From Deltaproteobacteria bacterium (GTDB lineage: Bacteria > Desulfobacterota > Syntrophia > Syntrophales > Smithellaceae): a stretch of DNA of 37,677 nucleotides. The notes under the pieces were generated by a model. It did not search any database. It was not told the origin of the DNA and saw only the letters and a list, made by a program, of their open reading frames with translations. A program made the translations under genes and the position numbers. Location: assembly GCA_025355175.1 (NCBI GenBank), contig JANYAF010000051.1, positions 1 to 37,677 on the forward strand. Direction: 5' to 3'. This document shows positions 16,744 through 25,224 of this stretch, piece after piece. Position 1 is the stretch's first letter, and each line of letters starts with the position of its first letter.

Positions 16744-18069
16744 TTACGTGCACAGGGTTCGTATAATATCTTTCGTCATCTTGATTCCCAAAAGCAGATT
16801 ATCCATGGAAATCCGCTCGTCGATGCCATGGACGCGGCCGAGATCCATGCGTTCCAAAATCATTGGCGTAAAGCCGTAAGCCGGATAGCCGCTCTCGCGC
16901 CAGTAACGGCCGTCAGTCGCCCCGGCCATTAAAAGAGGAAATACACCGGCGCCGGGAGAATGCTTTTTGACAGTCTCAGTGACAGTCTGAAAAAAGAGAT
17001 TGTCTGTCGGTGCGATTCCCGAAGGAGGCGACGTCTGGATCATCTCAATCTGAATGCGTTCGTCGGCGATTTGTCCGAGAAGCCATCGGTGAAATTCTTT
17101 CGCATCCGTTTCTGGAAGCAGACGGCAATCCAACTGAGCTTCGGCACGCTCTGGAATAACATTGATCTGATAGCCGGCCTCGATGATATTGACGCTGATG
17201 GTGTCGCGAAGCACGGCGTTGGTAAATTTTTCGGCAGCGAGTTTTTCCCCCGCCAGTTTCAACACCAGAGGGTTGGCGAGATGTTGCAGCATGAATGAAG
17301 CGGGGAATTTTTGCGTGGAAGCCAGGCCTGTAAACATGGCAGCCGCGGCTGGTCCAACTTTCAGGGGCCGGGGTTTGTCAATGATTCTTTGCAGAGCGGC
17401 AATAAGCAATGTGTTGGCGCTCCCGGGGTGCGGCATGGAACCGTGTCCCGGTTCGCCTTTCGCGATGAGTTTGAACCGGTAAATTTGCTTTTCGGCAACG
17501 GCGACGGCAAACATTGTTCCTTTTCCGAAAACATCTTTCAGCCCGCCGCTGCCTTCATCCCACACCCATTCGGGATCAATATCTTTTTCGTGATTTTTCA
17601 GAAGCCAGCGCATGCCGTTGTCGCCGCCCGGTTCTTCATCGGGCACGGCCGTAAAGACAATGGGACGGCGGAATTTCACGCCTTCCGCAAGCAGCGATTC
17701 CAGCGCCAGCATAAACATGATGCCCAGGCCCTTGGTGTCGAGCGTGCCGCGTCCCCAGACAAAGCCGTCGGCCACCGCGCCGCTGAAAGGTGGATGGCGC
17801 CATTGGGAAGAATTGGCGGCGACCACATCGATGTGGTGATTGATCATCAGCGGCTTTAGCCGTTCTGTTCCGGCAATGCGCGCGACAACGAGGCCGCGCC
17901 CGAGAATGGGTTCATGGATTTTGATATCGGAGGTAATGTTGCGGCTGACCAGCTGATCGCGAAGCCACAGCGCCGCCGGCATTTCATTGCCCGGCGGATT
18001 GGTCGTGTCGAACTGTACATAACGACTCATCGTCGCCACCGCATCTTCCATTATTTTTGTGTCATCCAT
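16744..18069 (-). CDS. M20-family metallopeptidase / amidohydrolase
   Basis: 441 residues. The zinc-site pattern is intact: His79-x-Asp81 (NHHIDVV), Asp111 (RGTLDTKG), Glu145-Glu146 (DEEPGG), and the dimerisation-domain GEPGHGSMP. It resembles the M20A group (carboxypeptidase S / PM20D1 / succinyl-diaminopimelate desuccinylase-like), enzymes that hydrolyse peptide or N-acyl-amino-acid bonds. No signal peptide is seen. It lies downstream of the frameshifted MFS transporter gene and may have handled the imported compound. The exact substrate cannot be read from the sequence. Confidence 0.88.
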   Translation of the reverse strand: MDDTKIMEDAVATMSRYVQFDTTNPPGNEMPAALWLRDQLVSRNITSDIKIHEPILGRGLVVARIAGTERLKPLMINHHIDVVAANSSQWRHPPFSGAVADGFVWGRGTLDTKGLGIMFMLALESLLAEGVKFRRPIVFTAVPDEEPGGDNGMRWLLKNHEKDIDPEWVWDEGSGGLKDVFGKGTMFAVAVAEKQIYRFKLIAKGEPGHGSMPHPGSANTLLIAALQRIIDKPRPLKVGPAAAAMFTGLASTQKFPASFMLQHLANPLVLKLAGEKLAAEKFTNAVLRDTISVNIIEAGYQINVIPERAEAQLDCRLLPETDAKEFHRWLLGQIADERIQIEMIQTSPPSGIAPTDNLFFQTVTETVKKHSPGAGVFPLLMAGATDGRYWRESGYPAYGFTPMILERMDLGRVHGIDERISMDNLLLGIKMTKDIIRTLCT

Positions 18070-18078
18070 CCTTTTATC

Positions 18079-18099
18079 CTTCAGTCTTCGGTCTTCAGT
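18079..18099. repeat. Tandem heptamer CTTCAGT-type x3
   Basis: CTTCAGT, CTTCGGT, CTTCAGT in tandem in the 44-base gap between the MFS gene and the M20 peptidase gene. It is the same unit as at 2136-2156, in another phase. Confidence 0.65.
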
Positions 18100-18113
18100 C
18101 TAATCCCCTTTCT

Positions 18114-19407
18114 TCATTCCGCCAGAATCGCCTCATCTTTCACTTTCTGCAAGTCTTCGGGATACGTGCGTGATGCGACAAAAAAGAGGACACCCGCCAT
18201 AATACCAAAGAGTCCGCAGAACATAACCGCCATACTCAAACCGTCGGCGCCTCCGCCCAGCCAGTCCGAAACCGCGCCGACGATATAAGGCCCCCATGCG
18301 CCGCCCAGCATATACTGCGCAAAAATCGCCAGCCCCATGGAAAGCCCTTTATGCGCCACTGGCACAACATCCTGCGAGATGGCGGCTTATCGCCGGCATC
18401 GCCATGGCCGCGCAGATACCGTATACACAGGCCAGCGCGATCCCCAGATAACTGAATCCTGTCAGCACAACCACAATCAAAAGCGAGCCGCCGATGATAT
18501 AAGCCACAACCGGAATATACATCCGTCCCCGGGGATTTTTCTTTTGCCAGAAATCCGCTAGAAATCCGCCCAGTGGCGCGCCAAGAATCGCCATCAGGCC
18601 GATGCCGCCGGTGATGATTCCCGCCTTGGCTTCGGAAATATTTAAAACGCGCATCATCAAACTGGGCAGCCAGACTAAAACTGATGAGGTCATGAAAACC
18701 GCAATGCCCAGCCCCAGGTAATACCAGCGCATCGTGGGCAGCTTCAAAACATCAATCAGTGCGGTAAAAAAGCCCTTGATGCCACCCGCGGTATCCGGCT
18801 GTTCAGCGGTTTTATAATCCTTCATGAAGAAAGCCAGGATGCCCAGGATGACGCCGGGTATCGCAAAAAACAGAAACGGTGCCCGCCAGCCGTATTTTAC
18901 AGAAATGATACCGCCTAGAATGACGCCCGCCGCCGCGCCCAGCGGTATCGCAATATGAAAAATGCCCATGGCCCAGCCACGCTTTTCTTTGGGATAGGAA
19001 GCGCTGATCATAGCGGTGCCGCCCGGGACAAAGCCCGCCTCCCCCAGGCCGACAAAGAAGCGGGGAATCAAAACCCCAGTAAAATTCTTAGCCAGTCCCG
19101 TGGTGAACGTCGCAATACTCCAGAGAATGGCCATTAGACCGATCGCCTTCCGCCGGCTCCAGCGGTCAATCAGGTAGGCGATGGGAAAGGAAAAAAATGC
19201 CATGCCGAAGATCAATATGGTTGAGGCCAGACCGCACTGCGCGTCCGTCAATCCCAGATCAATCTTCATCGGTTGAAGAATAACTGAAAAAACCTGCCGG
19301 TCCATGTAATTGATGACGTACAAAAGCGTGCAGACAATCAGGACAAAGTGTGCCCGCCCGCCGCCTGTCTTGTATTGCCCGCTCTGGCCCGACGATACAT
19401 GCTTCAT
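18114..19407 (-). pseudogene. MFS transporter, interrupted by a +1 frameshift
   Basis: Two adjacent frames together make one 12-segment major-facilitator protein of about 430 residues. The first frame (19407 down to 18349) gives about ten membrane segments: NYMDRQVFSVILQPM, the loop-2/3 motif DRWSRRKAIG, and a C-terminal half ending at AMAMPAI. The second frame continues as AAISQDVVPVAHKGLSMG through the last two segments to the stop at 18114. One extra base in the TTAT at 18387-18390 (minus strand GCGATAAGCC) would explain the break; dropping one A restores a single frame. It is either a recent pseudogene or a sequencing error. The N-terminus resembles organic or aromatic acid permeases of the ACS group. 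A GGGGGAT ribosome site precedes the ATG. Confidence 0.85.
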
Positions 19408-19425
19408 AAAATATCCCCCGTGATT

Positions 19426-20214
19426 TTATGCCTTTGTTCCTTCCGCGAGGCACGCTGCGCCGTAAGCCGCGGAAAGTCTCGGTTTTTCCGGAACCAGAAT
19501 TTTTACTTTCAGCGCGCAGCCTATGGCCTGCACCAGTCCTGCGTCCTCGCCACCACCGCCGGTAAGCACGACGTCCGGCTCCAGTTTCAGTCTTTTAACC
19601 AGCATGCTCACTTTGGCGGCCATCGCCCGGTGGACGCCTGCCAGAATATCTTCTGCTTTTGCGCCTTCGGCAATCCGGGAAATGGTTTCCGATTCGGCAA
19701 AGACGGCGCAGTTGGTTGAAAACTCGACGGGCTTTTGCGACTGCAGAGAAAGAGGCCCGATGTCATCCAGACTGACATGCAGAATCCGCGCAATCACCTG
19801 TAGAAATCTGCCGGAGCCGGTAGCGCATTTTTCACTCATGAGAAAGTCGGCGATCCTTCCCTCCGGCGTAATTTTTGCAGCTTTTGTAAATTGCCCGCCG
19901 ATATCAATAATCATTCGCGCCGAGGGGAAAAGACAGTGGCATCCTTTTGCCTGGCAGGAAATGTCGGAAATTTGCCGTGCTGTAAAAGGCGTACTTTCCG
20001 CGCCAAGTCCCGTGACCACCAGGCCGGAGAGTTGCTCCATGGGGATACCGGCTTGGGATAAAACGTCATCCATTACCTTTCTCGCGCCATCTTTATAATT
20101 GCCGCCGGAAGCGATAAGACTCGAAGCGATCAGCCGCTTTTCGCTCGTCAAAGCGGCTTTGATAGAGACGGAACCGATATCGAGGCCGGCGTAGTATTTT
20201 TTTGTGTCGTTCAT
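19426..20214 (-). CDS. BadF/BcrA-type activase, atypical (QFTK variant)
   Basis: 262 residues of the ASKHA ATPase family that activates 2-hydroxyacyl-CoA dehydratases and forms the AD module of ATP-dependent benzoyl-CoA reductases. Seen are the phosphate-1 loop GLDIGSVSIKA, DIGGQ, the two [4Fe-4S]-cluster cysteines Cys130 (SEKCATGSGRF) and Cys169 (STNCAVFAESE), and the adenosine loop LTGGGGEDAG. Standard members read DIGGQDTK or DIGGQDSK; here Phe109 replaces the Asp. It is the second activase of the cluster and is shorter than the first. Two unlike activases fit a heterodimeric BcrA/BcrD (BzdP/BzdQ) arrangement. Confidence 0.85.
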   Translation of the reverse strand: MNDTKKYYAGLDIGSVSIKAALTSEKRLIASSLIASGGNYKDGARKVMDDVLSQAGIPMEQLSGLVVTGLGAESTPFTARQISDISCQAKGCHCLFPSARMIIDIGGQFTKAAKITPEGRIADFLMSEKCATGSGRFLQVIARILHVSLDDIGPLSLQSQKPVEFSTNCAVFAESETISRIAEGAKAEDILAGVHRAMAAKVSMLVKRLKLEPDVVLTGGGGEDAGLVQAIGCALKVKILVPEKPRLSAAYGAACLAEGTKA

Positions 20215-20279
20215 AAAACCTCAACTTTGTCCCCCGCTGGCGCGTCAGTCCGGCGCATGCTGGAGGGGTGCAAGGGGTG

Positions 20280-20495
20280 GTGTTTTTTTAATGCAGTGTA
20301 GGGCGCGTCGTGTGACCGCGAGCCACCTCGGGGCACCTTTAGGTGGTTAGATTATTTCCAAACGCGCCGTGTTTCGGACTGCTCGGGGATAACCTAATGA
20401 CCTAAAGGTCACACGAGGTCACGCGTCAGTTCCTACCACATCCACCTTCGTCGGCGGAGGATACAGGTCGCGACCACCCTGCGGGTGGCAAGACC
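20280..20495. repeat. Composite intergenic palindrome element between the two activases
   Basis: The 286-base gap holds several hairpins: CACCT-TT-AGGTG (20334-20345), TGACCT-AA-AGGTCA (20398-20411) and CCACCC/GGGTGG (20474-20488). It shares ACCTAAAGGTCACACG and, inverted, TCCCCGAGCAGTCCG with the element near 2000. It shares GCGGGTGGCAAGACC and GTCGCGACCACCC, both inverted, with the element at 27364-27429. No coding sequence is seen in it. Confidence 0.7.
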
Positions 20496-20500
20496 ATTCT

Positions 20501-21331
20501 CTACGAGAAGAATTTGACTCCTTCCCGCTTTCGTTCATGTGCCGGTCTCACGCCGCGGTCATAAAAATCTTTTCCAACGAGTGCCGCACCCAGCGCCCCG
20601 GTGATAAAAGGCTCGGGCGGTGTCAGTACGGGGAAGCCGACCTTGCCGGCGATGGCTTTGATGAGCCCGACATTTTTCGCGCCGCCTCCGGTGACAACCA
20701 CATCCTTTTCAATGCCCAGATGGCGCGTCATGTTGACGACGCGACCCGCGATAGCTTCGTGCAGACCGGCGACAATTTCGGCTACACCCGCGCCTTCGGA
20801 CAGGCGCGAGGTCACTTCATGCTCGGCAAAGACCGTGCACATATTGGAAATCTGGACAAAGCCGTTGGCCTTGAGAGCGATCTTGCCCATATCCACCAGA
20901 TTGATGCCCAGTGTTTCGGCGATCACTTCCAGAAAACGGCCGGTTCCGGCGGCGCATTTGTCATTCATGACAAAGTTGGCTACCTTGCCTTCGGCATCGA
21001 GTTTGATGCCTTTGGAGTCCTGACCGCCGATATCGATGATGATGCGCACGGAGGGAAACAGAGAACGGATGCCGCGTGCGTGACAGGTAATTTCCGTGAT
21101 TTGCTTGTCGGCAAACGGAACATTAATGCGGCCATAACCGGTGGCGACGATAAAATCGAGATTCTCGAATTGGAGCCCCGCCTTTTGGATGGTATCTTCC
21201 ATGACTTTGAGCGCCAGATGGCGATGTTCCACACCTGTTGGTCCGATATGCGAGGCAAGCATTTTTTCTTTGTCATCCACAACCACCACCTTCGTCATTG
21301 TGGACCCAATATCAATCCCGGCAAACAGCAT
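20501..21331 (-). CDS. Acyl-CoA reductase/dehydratase activase (BcrD/BzdQ/HgdC-type)
   Basis: 276 residues. Canonical activase features are all present: AGIDIGSTMTKVV, IDIGGQDSKGIK (Asp105 present), the cluster cysteines Cys126 (NDKCAAGTGRF) and Cys165 (SNMCTVFAEHEV), and VTGGGAKNVG. The homodimer or heterodimer couples ATP hydrolysis to injection of a low-potential electron into the catalytic component encoded upstream. It lies between the catalytic subunit gene (186-base gap) and the second activase gene (286-base gap). Confidence 0.9.
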   Translation of the reverse strand: MLFAGIDIGSTMTKVVVVDDKEKMLASHIGPTGVEHRHLALKVMEDTIQKAGLQFENLDFIVATGYGRINVPFADKQITEITCHARGIRSLFPSVRIIIDIGGQDSKGIKLDAEGKVANFVMNDKCAAGTGRFLEVIAETLGINLVDMGKIALKANGFVQISNMCTVFAEHEVTSRLSEGAGVAEIVAGLHEAIAGRVVNMTRHLGIEKDVVVTGGGAKNVGLIKAIAGKVGFPVLTPPEPFITGALGAALVGKDFYDRGVRPAHERKREGVKFFS

Positions 21332-21370
21332 AAAATGACTTCCTTATTATTGTTCTCCACTGGCGGAGGT

Positions 21371-21383
21371 GTCACGAAGTGAC
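21371..21383. repeat. Small hairpin GTCAC-GAA-GTGAC
   Basis: A 5-base-pair hairpin flanked by near-repeats (GGCGGAGGTG, ACGGAGGTGG) in the 186-base gap between activase and catalytic subunit genes. The rest of the gap holds C-rich/G-rich pairs (CTCCCCCT, AGAGGGGG) and no gene. Confidence 0.4.
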
Positions 21384-21517
21384 GGAGGTGGTGATCATGC
21401 TGCAACTGATCAATGTTGACGCTGCATCACGAAACCTCCCCCTACCCCCTCCAGAGGGGGACAACTCCACCTGCACCCTTCTGCGGGGGTCAGATCTTTA
21501 GTCTAGTGGCCTAAAGC

Positions 21518-22822
21518 CTATTTCCCTCTCCCCTCCAGTGCTTCAATAAACGCGCTGATCTGTGCCTTCCACTGCGCTTCCGAGTAATCCCGCAAATCCA
21601 CCATGTCGGAAACCAGCTGCATCATGGGGATGCTGGTGTATTTTCCCAGTTCACTTTTGATATGTGTCTGGCCGATGGTGGTCGCGCGGCAGGAGCGGCA
21701 GGCATGGAAGACAACGCCGTCGATTTTGTAATCGTCAATCAGCCCCAGCAATTTTTCTACAAGGGGGTTGCCGCTATGAGCACGCGCTTTTTCATGATAG
21801 CGCGTGAAGCGCAAAAACGCCCGCCAGGCCAGGTAATCAACCGGGTCTTTCACGTGCGACGGCACTTCCACCGGATCAAAACCGCGATAGACGTTTTCAA
21901 TAACAAACACCGCGCCAAAACTTTCAAAGTAGTTGAATATCCAGAGCGTATGCCAGGGCGGCAGGCCTCCGCCGTAGAGTATCCGGTATTTTTCATCAGG
22001 GATGACACCGATTTTATTGTCTACCTTGTATTTCACTTCGTCGTAGAGCTTCTGGTAAAAATCAATGGCGACCTGCGTGCCCGAGTAGTAATGGCCGGCT
22101 ACCATGATACTGAAATGATCCTGCGACGGCATCGGGCAGGGAACGGCCACACGCAGACGGTCGATGTCATACCAAATTTGCCAGGCCTTGTCGCCCAGAC
22201 GAATAGCTTCCCATAGGCGTTCCTTATCCATTTTCTTTCCGGTCTGTTTTTCCAAAAATTCGATCAAGCCCAGCAGCTGATCGCGCTGGTATTTAATATA
22301 ATAATCGCGCACTTCGTTTAAATCCGCCTGCGGAGGCGGCGCGACAACATCCATGCCAAAGGTGGGCGCCTCCAGATAGCGGCTGGTCGCCTGAAACCAT
22401 TTAAACCGGGGGTCGCACACGGCGGAACTCCCCAGCATCATGTCGGGAACGGGCATGCCGCCATCGGGGCTTCCCTCCGGGATATGCCCCATTTCCTTGC
22501 GCAGAGAGTCAAAGCCCAGACCGATGCGCGCGTAGCTGCACAAGACCTGAGAATATCCGTCCGCTTCCGCCTTCAAAAGAAAGCGGTCCATGTCGCGTTT
22601 GGCGGCGCAAAGGCCGGCGTAATTTTCCGTGGGCAGCGGCACAATATCCATCGCGCGCAGGATTTCGTCATACTGGGACGCGACCATCATGTAGGCCACT
22701 TTTTGCCCTTTGGCCTTGGCTTCGTGCGCGCTCTGATAAATGTTCTTGACCATCGCCCGCACCAGGCGAGCCGTGTCCGTGCCTTTGACGGCTGTCGTTT
22801 TGATCTGCTGATTCGCTTCCAT
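21518..22822 (-). CDS. Benzoyl-CoA reductase / 2-hydroxyacyl-CoA dehydratase subunit, BcrB/BzdO-like
   Basis: 434 residues of the HgdB/BcrB family. Recognisable segments are PLPTENYAGLCAAKRD (Cys72), VLCSYARIGLGF (Cys95), GSSAVCDPR (Cys136), PCPMPSQDHF, and HACRSCRATTIGQTH (Cys375, Cys378) near the C-terminus; some of these cysteines should ligate a [4Fe-4S] cluster. The length is close to BcrB and BzdO. It would form the substrate-reducing BC module with the 379-residue protein encoded 15 bases upstream. Benzoyl-CoA or an analogue is the likely substrate because two activases accompany it, but a 2-hydroxyacyl-CoA dehydratase is the main alternative. Confidence 0.85.
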   Translation of the reverse strand: MEANQQIKTTAVKGTDTARLVRAMVKNIYQSAHEAKAKGQKVAYMMVASQYDEILRAMDIVPLPTENYAGLCAAKRDMDRFLLKAEADGYSQVLCSYARIGLGFDSLRKEMGHIPEGSPDGGMPVPDMMLGSSAVCDPRFKWFQATSRYLEAPTFGMDVVAPPPQADLNEVRDYYIKYQRDQLLGLIEFLEKQTGKKMDKERLWEAIRLGDKAWQIWYDIDRLRVAVPCPMPSQDHFSIMVAGHYYSGTQVAIDFYQKLYDEVKYKVDNKIGVIPDEKYRILYGGGLPPWHTLWIFNYFESFGAVFVIENVYRGFDPVEVPSHVKDPVDYLAWRAFLRFTRYHEKARAHSGNPLVEKLLGLIDDYKIDGVVFHACRSCRATTIGQTHIKSELGKYTSIPMMQLVSDMVDLRDYSEAQWKAQISAFIEALEGRGK

Positions 22823-22837
22823 AATTATCCTCTTTCC

Positions 22838-23977
22838 CTACGAAATCATTTCTAAGAACGCTTGTATGCGTGTTCGCAACTGCCCGATTGTCGATGTTGA
22901 ATAATCGTCCTCGATCATCAGCACGGGCAGCTTCAGGCTGTTTAAATATTCCCGTAGATCCGGGCCTTCCAGTTCGCACGTGTCGCAGTAGCGGACGATA
23001 TAAAAGATCACGCCGTTTGCCTGCCACTGACTGATAAATTCTTTCATGTAACCGAAACGGTTTTCCAGATCCTCTTGGCGATTGCCGATCTGCGGTTTGA
23101 GGCTGCGCGGACAGTGCGTGCAGATATAACGTTTAGCGATGCCGTCGAGTGGATCATTTGTCTCTGAAGCATCCTCCCAGAAAAAGCGCGTTCCCGTACA
23201 CAGGTCATCCATCACAACATGCGCGCCGCATTCCTCCACTAATCGGATAAACGCGACATCGTCAATTTCGTTGCCCCAAAGGAAAATACGGGGCAGGCCG
23301 TCCGCTTTCGGAGCGGGACGGCCTTTGATTTCATCGATATAGTCTTGCAGCAGTTCAATGTGTTCCAAGGCGGGGATGCCCATACCCGCCACCAGCACTT
23401 TGGTGATTTCCGTTCCTGATACGCGCGGCGGATTTTCCTTTCGCAGATCATAGAGTTCGCGAAGCAGGGCGCGTCGCCGGTTGTAAAGTTTCACGGCGTC
23501 CCGAAGTTTGTTTTGATCCAGTTTTGTGCCGGAAAATTCTTCCAGACGTTTGATAAAATAATCCAGCTCCTTGCGGTAGAAGACATCGGAAGACGGTCCC
23601 ATCATATGCGGAACATTGATCATGTGATTGAAGGGAGACGGTTTGTTGCTGCGCCAGATATGATACATCCGTTCGATGGTGTCGCAACTATGTGGCGCGA
23701 CAAACCCGTCGAGAAAATCGTATTCGCCCTTGAGCGCCATGTTAAAACAACTGCGGGCGAAAGGGCAAGCCATCGGTTCCAGCAGAGCGTCCGCTTCGTC
23801 GATGGGATCGTTCTGACTGCCCTGAATGCGGTAGGGCACCATATCAAAGGCGGTGATAATTTCGTCCGGAACAAAACAGCAAAAATAACCGATAATCTTT
23901 TTACCCGCATCATGCAATTCTTTCGCACGTTTGCCTCTCTCATTATATAGGTTTTCAATTTTTTGCAGAGCGCTCAT
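22838..23977 (-). CDS. Benzoyl-CoA reductase / 2-hydroxyacyl-CoA dehydratase subunit, BcrC/BzdN-like
   Basis: 379 residues. Family features are GYFCCFVPDEIITAFDMVPYR, MACPFARSCFN (Cys71, Cys77), VAPHSCDTIERMYHIW (Cys98), a central LWGNEIDDVAF, a late Cys pair YCDTCELEGPD (Cys331, Cys334) and the C-terminal EDDYSTSTIGQLRTRIQAFLE typical of the family. The length and gene order (C, B, then two activases) parallel bcrCBAD and bzdNOPQ. It heads the minus-strand cluster and starts in a 132-base divergent region facing the TrpF-like gene. No good promoter was identified for it. Confidence 0.85.
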   Translation of the reverse strand: MSALQKIENLYNERGKRAKELHDAGKKIIGYFCCFVPDEIITAFDMVPYRIQGSQNDPIDEADALLEPMACPFARSCFNMALKGEYDFLDGFVAPHSCDTIERMYHIWRSNKPSPFNHMINVPHMMGPSSDVFYRKELDYFIKRLEEFSGTKLDQNKLRDAVKLYNRRRALLRELYDLRKENPPRVSGTEITKVLVAGMGIPALEHIELLQDYIDEIKGRPAPKADGLPRIFLWGNEIDDVAFIRLVEECGAHVVMDDLCTGTRFFWEDASETNDPLDGIAKRYICTHCPRSLKPQIGNRQEDLENRFGYMKEFISQWQANGVIFYIVRYCDTCELEGPDLREYLNSLKLPVLMIEDDYSTSTIGQLRTRIQAFLEMIS

Positions 23978-24074
23978 GGCGGCAACCCCTTTCCCCTTGT
24001 AAATTAAAATGACGACGGATTATTGAGTTTATTGCTGATAAAATCAAGCGGATTTTTCAGATATTTCTGGGTTC

Positions 24075-24103
24075 TTGATCAGAGCCGTCCGACATGATAT
24101 GTT
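24075..24103 (+). promoter_or_regulatory. Extended -10 promoter of the TrpF-like gene
   Basis: TTGATC (24075-24080), 17 bases, then TATGTT (24098-24103), with an upstream TG (TGATATGTT) forming an extended -10. The predicted start point falls on or next to the ATG at 24110, and no Shine-Dalgarno sequence is visible, so the message may be leaderless. Confidence 0.45.
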
Positions 24104-24109
24104 TTACCC

Positions 24110-24928
24110 ATGAGAAGAACCATCATACAAATTTATGAAGTACAAAAACCAAAGGAGGCCGAAGCTTTAGCCGATTTGGGCGTGGATCATATCGGGAGCG
24201 TGCTCACTGATTCCGATCAATGGAAAAATGCGACCATTCGTAAAACGAGCCAGGTCATACGGCAGGCGGGAGCCAAAAGCGGCCTGATTCCGCTTTTTAA
24301 AGACCCGGTAAAAATTTTTCAGGCTATTAATTATTATCAGCCGGATTTTGTTCATTTTTGTGAAGCGCTGTCTCCTTTCCCGGGGGATCGGGCGACCGTT
24401 GTGCGCGAATATGACGCGCTGCTTTCTTTGCAGTTGGATGTGAAAGACCGATTCCCCGAGATCGAGATCATGCGCTCACTCAGTGTACCGCAGACGGGAA
24501 TGGGTCAGGCGGACGATATTCAAAAGAACATTCTGTATTTTGCCGAACTCTTCGCACCGTTTTCGGATTATTTTTTGATCGATACAATGCTTGGTGGTGG
24601 TGAACAGCCCGTCGCGGGGTATGTCGGGATCACCGGCCGGGTTTGCGATTGGAAGATTGCCGGGGCCGTTATCGACTGGAGTCCGATTCCGGTTATTCTG
24701 GCGGGCGGTATTTCCGACACCAATGCATTTGAAGCGGTGACAACCTTGAAACCTGCCGGGATCGACAGTTGCACCCAAACCAACGCGGTTGATAAAAGCG
24801 GACAGTCTGTGCGCTTTAAAAAAGATATGAAAAAAGTCAAGCGGCTTGTTGAGGAAACCCGCCGGGCCGACCAGTTTATCGAGGGAGAAGATTTTGCCGC
24901 AGAACCCATCCATACAAAGCGAATATAA
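24110..24928 (+). CDS. TrpF-like (phosphoribosylanthranilate isomerase fold) protein lacking the catalytic Cys
   Basis: 272 residues, longer than the usual ~200 for TrpF. The second half matches TrpF: LIDTMLGG (Asp158 at the catalytic Asp position), YVGITGRVCDWKIAG (compare GGTGKTFDW), LAGGISDTNAFEAV and the final GIDSCTQTN. The N-terminal strand, normally KICG with the catalytic Cys, reads IQIYEVQ, so Tyr9 replaces the Cys. No other trp genes are nearby. I infer a TIM-barrel enzyme or binding protein of unknown reaction. The following YgbA-family gene overlaps its 3' end. Confidence 0.7.
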   Translation: MRRTIIQIYEVQKPKEAEALADLGVDHIGSVLTDSDQWKNATIRKTSQVIRQAGAKSGLIPLFKDPVKIFQAINYYQPDFVHFCEALSPFPGDRATVVREYDALLSLQLDVKDRFPEIEIMRSLSVPQTGMGQADDIQKNILYFAELFAPFSDYFLIDTMLGGGEQPVAGYVGITGRVCDWKIAGAVIDWSPIPVILAGGISDTNAFEAVTTLKPAGIDSCTQTNAVDKSGQSVRFKKDMKKVKRLVEETRRADQFIEGEDFAAEPIHTKRI

Positions 24929-25223
24929 GACGATTACCGCAATGATCCAGCTATACTGCCGGGAGCGTCATCAGACCAATCCTTCTGAGTTGTGTTTTTC
25001 GTGCAGGGAGCTTTTGGCCTACGCCAAGTCACGGCTGGACAAATGCCCCTATGCGAAAGACAAGCCAATGTGCACGCAATGTCCGGTGCATTGCTACAAG
25101 CCCGAGCGGCGAAAACAAATTCAGCAAGTGATGCGCTATGCCGGGCCTCGCATGATGCGTTCCCATCCGTTTTTGGCGATTCGCCATTTGTTGAGAAACT
25201 TCAAAAAACCGAAAGTGCGTTAA
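24894..25223 (+). CDS. YgbA / nitrous-oxide-stimulated-promoter family protein
   Basis: 109 residues from a TTG at 24894. I chose this start because GAGGGAG stands about eight bases before it; the upstream TTG at 24846 lies well inside the TrpF-like gene. The family features are ITAMIQLYCR, ELLAYAKSRLDKCPY, a Cys-rich segment CTQCPVHCYKPERR and MRYAGPRMM. In enterobacteria ygbA belongs to the NsrR nitric-oxide regulon, but the biochemical function is not established. The clustered cysteines suggest metal or cluster binding. It overlaps the previous gene by 35 bases and is followed after one base by the flavoprotein gene. Confidence 0.8.
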   Translation: MPQNPSIQSEYKTITAMIQLYCRERHQTNPSELCFSCRELLAYAKSRLDKCPYAKDKPMCTQCPVHCYKPERRKQIQQVMRYAGPRMMRSHPFLAIRHLLRNFKKPKVR

Positions 25224-25224
25224 T

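Noticed and set aside
23979-23995. Sigma-54-like GG/GC spacing upstream of the BcrC-like gene
   Set aside because: The predicted start would fall inside the coding region, downstream of the ATG.
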